This document shows positions 45,524 through 54,591 of a stretch of 64,000 nucleotides of DNA, piece after piece. The stretch covers positions 276,527 through 340,526 of the forward strand of contig NZ_BMUF01000011.1 of NCBI RefSeq assembly GCF_014650055.1, in the 5' to 3' direction. Source of the stretch: Streptomyces malachitofuscus (lineage in GTDB: Bacteria; Actinomycetota; Actinomycetes; Streptomycetales; Streptomycetaceae). The stretch's first letter is position 1. Each line of letters opens with the position of its first letter. A model generated the notes under the pieces. The model made no database searches and had not been told where the DNA came from. It was given only the letters and a program-made list of their open reading frames with translations. The position numbers and the translations under genes are program-made.

Positions 45524-47370
45524 CGGCGGCCACCACCGCACCGGTCCGGGACGAGGACGACGACCGGGCACCGGAGTCCGGCGACCCCTTCGACCAGGAC
45601 CGGCTGCCCACTCCTCCGGGCGCCACCGGCACGCTGCTGCGTTCCCTGCTCGCACCGATGCGGGGCCGGGTCGCCGTCACCGCGCTGTTGCTGCTGCTCC
45701 AGCAGGCCGCGGTGCAGGCCGGCCCGCTGCTGGTGGCGTACGCGATCGACCGGGCCGTGCCCGCGTTCCGCGGCGACGACAACGGGCCGCTGACCGCGGT
45801 GGCGGTGGGCTATCTGCTGTGCGCGGTGGCGGCCGGGGCGCTGCAGTACGCGTTCGTCACGGCGTCCGCCCGGGTCAGCCAGGACGTCCTGCTCGATCTG
45901 CGCGGCCGTATCTTCCGCCACGCCCAGGAGCTCAGCGTCGACTTCCACGAGCGCTACACCTCGGGCCGGCTCATCTCCCGTTCCACCACCGACGTGGAGT
46001 CGCTGCGTGAGCTGCTGGAGGAGGGGCTGCAGGAGTTGGTGATGGTCATCCTGTCGGCCGTCTACATCTCGGTGCTGCTGCTCTGGCTGGATCTGGGCCT
46101 GGGGGCCGTGGCGGTGGCGTCCTTCGTGCCGCTGTATCTGCTCGTCCGGTCCTACCGGCGGCGGGCGGCGCGGGTGTACCGGAAGCGGTCGACGGCCATC
46201 GCCGCGGTGATCGTGAAGTTCGTCGAGACGATGAACGGCATCCGGCCGGTGCGCGCCTTCCGCCGGGAGGCCGCGAACGACGCCGACTTCGCGGTGCTGA
46301 ACCGGCGGCACGAGCGGACCAACGGCGACGCGCTGCTTGAGATGGCCCGCTATGTGGTCGGCTCGCGGGTCACCGCGAACACCACGGTGGCGCTGATCGT
46401 GCTGTGGGGCGCCTACCGGGTGGCCGACGGGTCGCTGGAACTCGGCGTGCTGGCGGCGGCGGTGCTGTACCTGCGGCGGCTGTACGACCCGATCGACCGG
46501 CTCGGCATGTTCCTCAACTCCTACCAGTCGGCGGCGGCCTCGCTCGAGAAGATCGCCGGCCTGCTGGCGCAGACCCCCTCGGTGCCGGAACCGGCCTCTC
46601 CCCGGGAGCTCCCCGAGCGGCGCTCCGGTCTCCCGGGCCGCGAGGTCGTCTTCGACGACGTCCGTTTCGCCTACCGCACCGGCGGCGAGGTGCTCCCCCG
46701 CTTCGACCTCACCCTCCCGGCCGGACAGACCGTCGCGGTCGTCGGCTCGACCGGCGCGGGCAAGTCGACCCTGGCCAAGCTGCTCGCCCGGTTCTACGAC
46801 CCCACCGACGGCCGGGTGCTGCTCGACGGCGTGGACCTGCGCGACCTGCCGGGACGCGGGCTGCGGCGCGAAGTGGTGATGGTGACGCAGGAGGCGTTCC
46901 TGTTCTCCGGGACGGTCGCGGAGAACATCGCCCTGGGCCGGCCGGACGCCACCCGCGCGGAGATCGAGCAGGCGGCGAAGGAGATCGGCGCGCACGACTT
47001 CATCGCCGCCCTGCCCGACGGCTACGACACCGACGTCCGCAAGCGCGGCGGCCGCATCTCGGCCGGCCAGCGCCAACTGGTCTCCTTCGCCCGGGCGTTG
47101 CTGGCCGACCCGGCCGTCCTCATCCTGGACGAGGCGACCAGCTCCCTGGACGTCCCCGGTGAGCGGGCGGTGCAGCGCGCGATGGCGACGGTGCTGAAGG
47201 GGCGTACGGCGGTGGTGATCGCCCACCGGCTGTCGACCGTCGAGATCGCGGACCGGGTCCTGGTCATGGAGCGGGGACGGATCGTGGAGGACGGCAGCCC
47301 GTCCGAACTCATCGACCGCACCGGCAGGTTCGCCGACCTGCACCGGGCGTGGCGGGACAGTCTGGCGTAG
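45520..47370 (+). CDS. Half-size ABC exporter A2, partner of A1
   Basis: 616 residues. After a 38-residue acidic N-terminus comes the six-helix exporter domain (about 40-330) and the ATPase domain: Walker A GSTGAGKST (409-417), signature ISAGQ (513-517) instead of LSGGQ, and Walker B LILDEATSSLD with catalytic E538. In a heterodimer with A1 this gives one canonical site (A2 Walker motifs with A1 LSGGQ) and one weakened site (A1 Asp553 with A2 ISAGQ), as in TM287/288-type exporters. Substrate unknown, likely a lipophilic compound. It overlaps A1 by four bases; 32 bases separate it from A3. Confidence 0.93.
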   Translation: MTAATTAPVRDEDDDRAPESGDPFDQDRLPTPPGATGTLLRSLLAPMRGRVAVTALLLLLQQAAVQAGPLLVAYAIDRAVPAFRGDDNGPLTAVAVGYLLCAVAAGALQYAFVTASARVSQDVLLDLRGRIFRHAQELSVDFHERYTSGRLISRSTTDVESLRELLEEGLQELVMVILSAVYISVLLLWLDLGLGAVAVASFVPLYLLVRSYRRRAARVYRKRSTAIAAVIVKFVETMNGIRPVRAFRREAANDADFAVLNRRHERTNGDALLEMARYVVGSRVTANTTVALIVLWGAYRVADGSLELGVLAAAVLYLRRLYDPIDRLGMFLNSYQSAAASLEKIAGLLAQTPSVPEPASPRELPERRSGLPGREVVFDDVRFAYRTGGEVLPRFDLTLPAGQTVAVVGSTGAGKSTLAKLLARFYDPTDGRVLLDGVDLRDLPGRGLRREVVMVTQEAFLFSGTVAENIALGRPDATRAEIEQAAKEIGAHDFIAALPDGYDTDVRKRGGRISAGQRQLVSFARALLADPAVLILDEATSSLDVPGERAVQRAMATVLKGRTAVVIAHRLSTVEIADRVLVMERGRIVEDGSPSELIDRTGRFADLHRAWRDSLA

Positions 47371-47402
47371 CGGGAAGGGCGGGTACGGGGGAGGGTGAGC
47401 GC

Positions 47403-49112
47403 ATGATCGACGCGTACGAGGATCCCGGCACGCCCGACTGCCGGGGCGGGGCCCGGTATCTGTGGTGGCTCGTGCGGCGGCAGCCGGGGCGGTGCGCCGC
47501 GGGGGCCGTGTTCGGCAGTGTGTGGATGGTGGGTCTCGCGGCGACGCCCTATCTGATGTCGCGGGCGGTGGACGACGGGCTGGCGCCCGGTGACATGGGG
47601 GCGCTGGCGCTGTGGACCGGGGCCCTGTTCGCGGTGAACGGGGTCAACTCCTGGCTGAGCATCATGCGGCACCGCACGATGACGCGGGTGCGGATGGACG
47701 CCAACTTCCGCACGGTGAAGGTGGTGGTCGGGCAGACGGTGCGGCTGGGTGCCTCGCTGGAGCGGCGGACCGGAGCCGGGGAGGTCGTCACCATCGGCGT
47801 GGGCGACGTGCAGGTGATCGCCCAGTCGCTGACGGCCGTCGGACCGGGGGTCGGCGCGGTCGTGGCGTACGCGGTGGTGGCGGGGCTGCTGCTGTCGGTG
47901 TCGCCGCTGCTGGCGGTGGTGGTGCTGCTCGGGGTGCCGGTGATCGGCCTCGTCGTGGGGCCGCTGTCGGGGCGGTTGCGGGGGACCGAGACGGAGTACC
48001 GGGAACGCCAGGGTGTGCTGACGGCGCGGATCGGTGATCTCGCGGGCGGGTTGCGGGTGCTGAGCGGGCTCGGCGGGAAGAACCTGGTCTCCGACGCGTT
48101 CCGCCGGGACTCGGGGCGGCTGCGGGAGCAGGGGTACCGGGTCGGTGCGGTGACCAGCTGGATCCAGGCGCTCTCCATGGGGCTGCCGACGCTGTTCCTC
48201 GCGGGGGTGACCTGGATCGCGGCACGGCTGGCCGCGCAGGGCGGGATCACGGTGGGCGAGCTGGTGTCGGTGTACGGCTATGTGGCCGTACTGGTGTGGC
48301 CGGTGATGTTCCTCATCGAGTGCGGATACCAGCTGAGCCGCGGTGTGGTGGCCGGGCGGCGGGTCGCGGCGCTGCTGCGGCTGGAGCCGCCGGCCGACGC
48401 CGCCACCGCCGACCCGCCGGCCGAGCCCTCGGCGCTGTACGACCCGGAGTCCGGGGTGCGGGTGCGGCCGGGCCGGCTGACCGCGCTCGCCGCCACGCGT
48501 CCCGCCGACGCGCTCGCCGTGGTCGAGCGCCTCGGCCGGTACACGCCCTCGGCGGCCACCTGGGGCGGGGTGCGGCTGGACGAGATCGCGCTCGCCCGGG
48601 TGCGGGAGCGGATCCTGGTCGCCGACCCCGAGGCCGACCTGTTCACCGGTCCGTTGCGGGAGGTGGTGGCCGGGCGCGGGGATCCGTCCGACGAGGAGGT
48701 GCTGCGCGCGCTGCACGCGGCCGCCGCCGACGACGTGGTGCAGGGACTGCCCGACGGGCTCGCCACGACCCTGTCCGCGCAGGGGCGCAGCCTGTCCGGC
48801 GGGCAGCGGCAACGGGTGCGCTGGGCGCGGGCGTTGCTGGCCGATCCGGAGGTGCTGCTGGCGGTGGAGCCGACCTCGGCGCTGGACGCGCACACCGAGG
48901 CCACGGTCGCCGACCGGCTGCTCGAGGCCCGCGGGGGCCGTACGACGCTGCTGGTCACCACCTCGCCGCTGATGCTCGCGCGGGCCGACGAGGTGGTCTT
49001 CCTGGTCGACGGGAAGGCCGCCGCGAGCGGCAGTCACCAGGGACTTCTCGAGTACGAACCGGGCTACCGGGACCTGGTGGCCCGGGACACCGAAGGGGAG
49101 GCCGTGCGATGA
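47403..49112 (+). CDS. Half-size ABC exporter B1 lacking Walker A
   Basis: 569 residues. The membrane domain (about 20-320) is normal (VDDGLAPGDMGALALWTG, RTKTEYRERQG-type coupling helix). The ATPase domain has lost its phosphate loop: the strand LTALAATRPADALAVVERLG (about 359-378) occupies its place without any GxxGxGK. Walker B is VLLAVEPTSALD, where V488 replaces the magnesium-binding Asp but E489 stays. The signature LSGGQRQR (464-471) is perfect. It cannot bind ATP in its own site but can complete the partner's site. ATG 47403. It overlaps gene B2 by four bases. Confidence 0.9.
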   Translation: MIDAYEDPGTPDCRGGARYLWWLVRRQPGRCAAGAVFGSVWMVGLAATPYLMSRAVDDGLAPGDMGALALWTGALFAVNGVNSWLSIMRHRTMTRVRMDANFRTVKVVVGQTVRLGASLERRTGAGEVVTIGVGDVQVIAQSLTAVGPGVGAVVAYAVVAGLLLSVSPLLAVVVLLGVPVIGLVVGPLSGRLRGTETEYRERQGVLTARIGDLAGGLRVLSGLGGKNLVSDAFRRDSGRLREQGYRVGAVTSWIQALSMGLPTLFLAGVTWIAARLAAQGGITVGELVSVYGYVAVLVWPVMFLIECGYQLSRGVVAGRRVAALLRLEPPADAATADPPAEPSALYDPESGVRVRPGRLTALAATRPADALAVVERLGRYTPSAATWGGVRLDEIALARVRERILVADPEADLFTGPLREVVAGRGDPSDEEVLRALHAAAADDVVQGLPDGLATTLSAQGRSLSGGQRQRVRWARALLADPEVLLAVEPTSALDAHTEATVADRLLEARGGRTTLLVTTSPLMLARADEVVFLVDGKAAASGSHQGLLEYEPGYRDLVARDTEGEAVR

Positions 49113-50884
49113 GCGGGGAGCGTCTGCCCCTCGCCGGGCCCGCCGATGTGCGCCGGGCGGCCGTGGGGCTGGTGCGTGCGGACCGGCGGGCCTTCGCCGG
49201 CGTGCTGGCGCTGAACGGGCTGGCGGCCCTGGCGGGGCTGGCCGGGCCCTGGCTGCTGGGGCGGATCATCGACGAGGTGCGCGACGGGGGCGGCGTGGCG
49301 GCGGTGGACCGGCTGGCGCCCGTCATCCTGCTGTGCGCCGTCACGCAGTTGCTGCTGTCCCGCTGGGCCCGGTACGTGGGGCACCGTTTCGGGGAGCGGA
49401 CGCTGGCCCGGGTGCGGGAGCGGTTCGTGGACCGGGCGCTGGCGCTGCCCTCGTCGGTGGTGGAACGGGCCGGCACAGGCGATCTGACGGCGCGGGGCAC
49501 GGGGGACGTCACCACCGTGGGCACGACACTGCGGGACGCGGGGCCCGCGCTGCTGGTCAACGCCGTGCAGTCGCTGTTCGTGATGGTCGCGGTGCTCGTG
49601 GTGGATCCCCTGCTGGGTGCGCTGGGGCTGCTCGGTCTGACGCCGATCTGGCTGGTGCTGCGCTGGTATCTGCGCCGGGCCCGCGACGCCTACCTCGCCG
49701 AGGGGGCGGCCAACTCGGACGTGGCGGAGATCGTCGCGGCGACGGCGGCGGGGGCCCGCACGGTGGAGGCGTTCGGGCTGGGGGAACGGCGCGTCCGGGC
49801 CTCCCGGGACGCGCTGGAGACCTCCCGGCGCACCCGGTTCCACACGCTGTTCCTGCGCTCGGTGTTCTTCCCGGTGGTCGAGGTGTCGTACATCGTGCCG
49901 GTGGCCGGGGTGCTGCTGTTCGGCGGGTGGCTGCACCGGCAGGGCATGGTGAGCCTCGGGGCGGTGGTGGCGACCTCGCTGTATCTGCTGCAGCTGACCG
50001 GGCCGCTGGACGAGGTGCTGATGCGGCTGGAGCAGTTGCAGGCCGGCGGCGCGTCCTTCGCCCGGGTGGAGGGCCTGGCGCGGGCGCCGCGCGCGGCGGA
50101 GCGGACGGACACTCCGGATCCGGCCGGCGACCGCATCGACGTGACCGGGGTGCGCTACGCCTACGACGGGGGCGTCGAAGTGCTGCGCGGGGTCGACCTG
50201 ACCGTGAGACCGGGTGAGCGGCTGGCGATGGTGGGGCCGTCCGGTGCGGGCAAGACGACGCTGAGCCGGCTCATGGCGGGCGTGGACGCGCCGACGGCGG
50301 GGACGGTGACCGTGGGCGGGGTGCCGGTGGCCGGTCTCGACCCGGAGCGGCTGCGGCGGCAGGTGGTGCTGGTCACCCAGGAGCACCATGTGTTCCTCGG
50401 TTCGGTCCGTGACAATCTGCGGATCGCCGAACCGGCCGCCGGTGACGAGCGGCTGTGGGCGGCGCTGGCCGTGGTGGGCGCGGACGCGTGGGTGCGGGAG
50501 CTGCCGGAGGGGCTGGACACCGAGCTGGGCGAGGGCGGCCACGCCACCGACGGTTCGCAGGCGCAGCAACTGGCGCTGGCGCGGGTGGTGCTGGCCGATC
50601 CGCACACGTTGATCCTCGACGAGGCCACCGCGCTGCTCGATCCGACGACCGCCCGGCACACCGAGCGGGCGCTGGCCGCGGTCCTGCAGGGCCGTACGGT
50701 CATCGCGGTCGCGCACCGGCTGCACACCGCGCACGACGCGGACCGGGTGGCCGTCATGGAGGACGGCCGGCTCACCGAACTCGGCACACACGACGAACTG
50801 GTGGCGGCCGACGGGGTGTACGCGTCCCTGTGGCACTCCTGGCACGGCGACCGCCCTTCCGGGAGCTCCCCCCTCAGCGCATGA
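49109..50884 (+). CDS. Half-size ABC exporter B2 with intact Walker motifs but degenerate signature
   Basis: 591 residues. Membrane domain about 20-320; ATPase domain about 340-580. Walker A is GPSGAGKTT with K382, and Walker B LILDEATALLD has D504/E505, so ATP binding and hydrolysis residues are complete. The signature LSGGQ is replaced by TDGSQ (480-484). With B1, the single working site would use B2 Walker motifs and the B1 signature. The last 11 bases overlap the convergent lipoprotein gene. The export substrate is unknown. Confidence 0.92.
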   Translation: MSGERLPLAGPADVRRAAVGLVRADRRAFAGVLALNGLAALAGLAGPWLLGRIIDEVRDGGGVAAVDRLAPVILLCAVTQLLLSRWARYVGHRFGERTLARVRERFVDRALALPSSVVERAGTGDLTARGTGDVTTVGTTLRDAGPALLVNAVQSLFVMVAVLVVDPLLGALGLLGLTPIWLVLRWYLRRARDAYLAEGAANSDVAEIVAATAAGARTVEAFGLGERRVRASRDALETSRRTRFHTLFLRSVFFPVVEVSYIVPVAGVLLFGGWLHRQGMVSLGAVVATSLYLLQLTGPLDEVLMRLEQLQAGGASFARVEGLARAPRAAERTDTPDPAGDRIDVTGVRYAYDGGVEVLRGVDLTVRPGERLAMVGPSGAGKTTLSRLMAGVDAPTAGTVTVGGVPVAGLDPERLRRQVVLVTQEHHVFLGSVRDNLRIAEPAAGDERLWAALAVVGADAWVRELPEGLDTELGEGGHATDGSQAQQLALARVVLADPHTLILDEATALLDPTTARHTERALAAVLQGRTVIAVAHRLHTAHDADRVAVMEDGRLTELGTHDELVAADGVYASLWHSWHGDRPSGSSPLSA

Positions 50885-51422
50885 CCGGCACCGCGTCGCC
50901 CTGGGGCCCGCACCGGACGGTCCAGGGCGTCCGGGACCGCGTGAGGTCCTCGTGGATGCGGATGTCGACGTCGGTGGCCGCCCGGCCGCCGGGGACCTCG
51001 GCGTGCGCGGCGGTGCAGGTGAGCTGGCTGATCGCCGTCACGTCCAGCTCGCCCGTGCCGACCGCGCCGGGGACGACGAGGTCGACCGCCCCGGTCGTCG
51101 CGGTGGCGGTGAGCAGTCCTTCCATGGGCGGCACCTCACTGGTCAGGCCCCGTTCCTTCTCGGCCGGGGTGGGGCCCTTCAGAAGGAGGTCGAGGGCCTG
51201 TTGCGGGGTGAGGGACCGCTCGGCGGGCCGGGTGACGGCGCGGATGCCGTAGGGCCCGGTGAAGTAGAGGCGTACCGAGCGGTCCTCGGCACCGGGCCGC
51301 TGGATGCCCGACGCGGGCGCGCCCGCCCGCTCGGGCCCGGAGGGGCCGATGCCGCAGCCGGTGGCGGCAACGGCGACGGCGAGGAGCGCGGCGAGCAGGA
51401 CGCCTCGGGTACGGGATGTCAC
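50874..51422 (-). CDS. GerMN-like lipoprotein associated with a two-component system
   Basis: 182 residues. Lipoprotein signal with AATGCG (C23). The exported part has RSVRLYFTGPYGIRAVTRPA and SLTPQQALDLLLKGPTPAEKERGLTSEVPP, which matches the GerMN domain pattern found in LpqB-type lipoproteins that modulate sensor kinases. GTG 51422 overlaps the kinase stop in a GTGA arrangement, so it is the third gene of regulator-kinase-lipoprotein. By analogy with LpqB/MtrB it may tune the kinase from outside (inference). Confidence 0.82.
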   Translation of the reverse strand: MTSRTRGVLLAALLAVAVAATGCGIGPSGPERAGAPASGIQRPGAEDRSVRLYFTGPYGIRAVTRPAERSLTPQQALDLLLKGPTPAEKERGLTSEVPPMEGLLTATATTGAVDLVVPGAVGTGELDVTAISQLTCTAAHAEVPGGRAATDVDIRIHEDLTRSRTPWTVRCGPQGDAVPVMR

Positions 51423-52891
51423 GGCTGCTCCCGCGGGGTGCCGGCGAGGGGAAGGGTGAGGGTGAACACGGCTCCTTTGCCGGGGGCGTTGGCCGCGGTG
51501 AGCGTGCCGCCGTGCAGGACGGCGTTCTCGTACGCGAGGGCGAGGCCGAGGCCGCTGCCCTCGGAGCGGGTGCGGGCGGTGTCGGCCTTGTAGAAGCGTT
51601 CGAAGACGTGCGGGAGCGACTCCTCGGGGATGCCCGGGCCGTGATCGGTGACGGTGAGCCGGGCCCGGTCGTGCCCGGCGCGGGCCGAGACGGTGACCGG
51701 CGGCCGTCCGTGGCGCAGCGCGTTGCCGACCAGGTTGGCCAGGACGACGTCGATGCGCCGGGGGTCGACGCGTACCGGAACCGGCTCGTGGAGCAGGGCG
51801 GTGACGCGCTCGTCGCCGGTCCAGCCGCGCACCTGGAGGGTCTTGGCCACGACGGTGCGCAGGTCGACGTCCTCCAGGTGGACCTGGGCGGCTCCGGCGT
51901 CGAAGCGGGAGACCTCCATCAGGTCCTCGACCAGCCGGGCCAGGGTGCGGGTCTCCGCGCTGATGAGGCGGACGGCGTCGGCGGTGTCGGGCGGCAGGAC
52001 GCCCGACGCGGCGTCCTCGTCGAGCACTTCGGTGACGGCGGACATGGCGGCCAGCGGCGTGCGCAGTTCGTGGGCGACGTCGGCGGCGAACCGGCGCGCC
52101 TGTGCCTCCATGCGGCGCAGTTCGGCGTCGTCCTTCTCGAGGGTGCCCGCCATGGTGTTGAAGGAGCGGGTGAGGGCGGCGAGTTCGTCGTGGCCGTCGG
52201 CGTCGAGGCGGGTGCCGAGCTCCCCCGCGGTGATGCGTTCGGCCCCGTGGCGCAGGCGCCGTACGGGGCGCAGCACGCTGCGGGCCGCGAGCAGGGCCGG
52301 TACGAGGGCGAGCAGCAGCGCGGCGAGCGCGCCGGCCTGGGCGGCGGTGACCAGGGCGTCGACGTCCGTCTCGTCGTCGTCGAGCGGGAAGGCCGCATAG
52401 GCCGTCAGCCCGGAGAGCCGGTCCGCGGCGTCGGTGGTGCCGGAGGCGTCCGCGTAGGCGACGGGCATGCCGACGGCCAGCCAGGGGCGGCCCCGGTGTT
52501 CGACGTACTGGTAGGTCGCCGACGCGTCGTCCTCGACGGCGCGGCGGAGCGCGTCGGGCACCGGCGGGGTGCCTTCGGCGCGAGACACCAGGGGGCCGTC
52601 GCGGTATGCGGCGGTCGTGTGCCAGTCCCGGCTGCCGCCCGCCCGGTCGAGCTGGCTCGTCAGGTCCCGCAGGTCCTCGGCGGCGGGCGGGAGGGTCAGT
52701 TCGGGGGCGAGGGAGTCGAGCTGGGTGCGCAGGTCGGCGACGGCGGCGTTCCGGGTGCGCTCCAAAATCGCGGAGCGGGCCTGCTGGAAGGTGAGGCCCG
52801 CGGTGAGCAGGGCGCCGAACGCGGCGGCGAGCAGGAAGGCGATGACGAACCTGGTCCGCAGGCCCTGAGGGAGGCGGAGCCGGAGGGCCAT
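51419..52891 (-). CDS. Sensor histidine kinase (HAMP, HisKA; EnvZ/MtrB-like)
   Basis: 490 residues. Membrane helices near 14-34 and 182-203 flank an extracytoplasmic domain of about 150 residues with no recognised ligand fold. HAMP (RSVLRPVRRLRHGAERI) leads to phospho-histidine H274 in ADVAHELRTPL, then HATPase boxes LVGNALRHG, DHGPGIPEE and SGLGLALAYENA. Start ATG 52891 overlaps the regulator stop by one base (TGATG). It senses something at the envelope; the adjacent lipoprotein may be part of the input. Confidence 0.94.
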   Translation of the reverse strand: MALRLRLPQGLRTRFVIAFLLAAAFGALLTAGLTFQQARSAILERTRNAAVADLRTQLDSLAPELTLPPAAEDLRDLTSQLDRAGGSRDWHTTAAYRDGPLVSRAEGTPPVPDALRRAVEDDASATYQYVEHRGRPWLAVGMPVAYADASGTTDAADRLSGLTAYAAFPLDDDETDVDALVTAAQAGALAALLLALVPALLAARSVLRPVRRLRHGAERITAGELGTRLDADGHDELAALTRSFNTMAGTLEKDDAELRRMEAQARRFAADVAHELRTPLAAMSAVTEVLDEDAASGVLPPDTADAVRLISAETRTLARLVEDLMEVSRFDAGAAQVHLEDVDLRTVVAKTLQVRGWTGDERVTALLHEPVPVRVDPRRIDVVLANLVGNALRHGRPPVTVSARAGHDRARLTVTDHGPGIPEESLPHVFERFYKADTARTRSEGSGLGLALAYENAVLHGGTLTAANAPGKGAVFTLTLPLAGTPREQP

Positions 52892-53589
52892 CACACGGGC
52901 CCGAAGCGGTAGCCGAAGCCGCGCACGGTCTGCACGTACACCGGCTTGCGCGGCTCGTCCTCGATCTTGGCGCGCAGCCGCATCACACAGGCGTCCACGA
53001 GGCGGACGTCGCCGTAGTACGAGTGCTCCCAGACCTGTTCCAGGAGTTGCTGGCGGGAGTAGACCTGGCCGGGGGCGGCCGTGAGGAACAGCAGCAGTTT
53101 GAGTTCGGAGGGCGCGAGCGCCAGTTCGGTGCCGTGCTTGGCGACGACCAGGGAGGCGCGGTCCACGGTGAGGCCGCCGTGCTGTTCCGGCCCTCCCGGG
53201 GCGGGTGCCGCCGGGTCGTCCTGAGCGGGCGCGACCCGGCGCAGGACGGCCTTCATCCGGGCGGCGAGGATCTCCGGACCGGCCGGTTTGACGATGTAGT
53301 CGTCGGCGCCGGCCTCCAGTCCGACGATCACATCGATCTCGTCGCCGCGCGCGGAGAGGATGATGACGGGGAGCTGCTGGTTCTCCCGGATCCTGCGGCA
53401 CACCTCCAGGCCGCTCATCCGGGGCAGCATCAGGTCGAGCAGGACCAGATCGGGCCGGCGGCGCTCCAGCGCCAGCAGTCCGGTCTCGCCGCTGCCGGCG
53501 ACCTCCACCTCGTGCCCCCGGCGTCTCAGTGCGAGGGTCACTCCCTTCTGCACGGCGGGGTCGTCTTCGATGAGCAGGACTCGGACCAT
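52891..53589 (-). CDS. OmpR/PhoB-type response regulator
   Basis: 232 residues. Receiver with E8-D9-D10, phospho-acceptor D52 (LVLLDLMLPRMSG) and K103 (DDYIVKPAGPE). The winged-helix DNA-binding domain (about 135-230) has LAPSELKLLLFLTAAPGQVYSRQQLLEQVW, RLVDACVMRLRAKIEDEP and VRGFGYRF. ATG 53589 is preferred; longer frames enter the promoter gap shared with the divergent SGNH gene. This gap of 145 bases is a natural site for the regulator to control the envelope-modification genes (inference). Confidence 0.94.
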   Translation of the reverse strand: MVRVLLIEDDPAVQKGVTLALRRRGHEVEVAGSGETGLLALERRRPDLVLLDLMLPRMSGLEVCRRIRENQQLPVIILSARGDEIDVIVGLEAGADDYIVKPAGPEILAARMKAVLRRVAPAQDDPAAPAPGGPEQHGGLTVDRASLVVAKHGTELALAPSELKLLLFLTAAPGQVYSRQQLLEQVWEHSYYGDVRLVDACVMRLRAKIEDEPRKPVYVQTVRGFGYRFGPV

Positions 53590-53734
53590 GGGTGGTGCGC
53601 TCTTCTCCGGCAGGGCTGGGGCGGTTGTCGGTTCGTGACCAGAATGCTGGAAGCGTATGACGCCCGTTTCCGCGTCGTATGAGGAAACGATGACAGGCGT
53701 TCCGGGCGGCGCGGGCGTCGTCTGTGCTCGAGGC

Positions 53735-54544
53735 ATGAACTTCGAGAACCTCCCCCTCGCCCGCCGTACCGCCCGACTCGCCCTGGTGCCGGCGGCGGCG
53801 CTGATCGCGCTGACCGCCTGTCAGGACTCGGGGGACCCGGCCGGCGGCGCCACCACGTCCGTCGCCGGATCCGACGCCCGCGAGGACGGCGAGAAGGGCG
53901 ACACCAAGCCGCAGCGGCTGCTGTGGATGGGCGACTCCGTCAGTGAGGCACAGGTACCGGCCGTGGGCGCGGCCATGGAGGCCGCCGGCGTGGAGTTCGA
54001 GTCGATGGCCTCCACCGGCGGCGGCGGAGTGGTCGGCGAGATCGCCGAACCCACCTGGAAGGCCCTGCCGAAAACCCTGGAGACCTTCCGGCCGGACGTC
54101 GTCGCCTACCAGATCACCACCTACGACTGGGGCACGCCCGACGAGCAGCGCGCCGCCTACACGCGGCTGGCGGAGGCCGTGGCCGACGCGGGCGCGGAGC
54201 TGCTCCTGGTGTCGGCGCCCCCGTTCGAGGTGGACGACTTCTACAAGCCGCACGAGGCCGAGATCAAGGCCGCGCCGGGGTCCGCGAAGACCGTCGCGGA
54301 CGGGCGTTCCGACTCGGTCCGCTTCCTCGACTCCACCTCCCTGTGGGGCACCGACAGCGGTGCGGCCATGGCTCAGCGCAGCAAGGACGGCATCCACTCC
54401 TGTCAGCAGGGGTCGGCCGCCTTCGCCCAGTGGTTCGGCAAGGAGCTCCACAAGCTCTACGGCTTCGCCCCGGCGCAGGCGGAGAAGTGGGCCACCGGGT
54501 CCTGGACCGGCGAGAAGGTCTTCAGCCAACTCGGCTGTGCGTAA
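53735..54544 (+). CDS. SGNH-hydrolase lipoprotein
   Basis: 269 residues. Lipobox IALTACQ (C29) tethers the protein outside the membrane. The SGNH fold has block I LLWMGDSVSEAQ with catalytic S68 and block V KDGIHSC with D218 and H221. A TTYDWGTPDE segment corresponds to the asparagine block region. In many bacteria an SGNH domain is fused to an acyltransferase-3 membrane protein that O-acetylates wall glycans; here the acyltransferase is the next gene (47-base gap), so the pair looks like a split version. ATG 53735. Confidence 0.88.
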   Translation: MNFENLPLARRTARLALVPAAALIALTACQDSGDPAGGATTSVAGSDAREDGEKGDTKPQRLLWMGDSVSEAQVPAVGAAMEAAGVEFESMASTGGGGVVGEIAEPTWKALPKTLETFRPDVVAYQITTYDWGTPDEQRAAYTRLAEAVADAGAELLLVSAPPFEVDDFYKPHEAEIKAAPGSAKTVADGRSDSVRFLDSTSLWGTDSGAAMAQRSKDGIHSCQQGSAAFAQWFGKELHKLYGFAPAQAEKWATGSWTGEKVFSQLGCA

Positions 54545-54591
54545 CACACAACACGACCGCTTCGGCCCCACCACCCTGGAGACCCCCACCC

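Noticed and set aside
47403..49112. Exporter B1 as a pseudogene
   Set aside because: The frame is complete, the signature motif is perfect, translation is coupled to B2, and the missing motifs are exactly those dispensable in a heterodimer.
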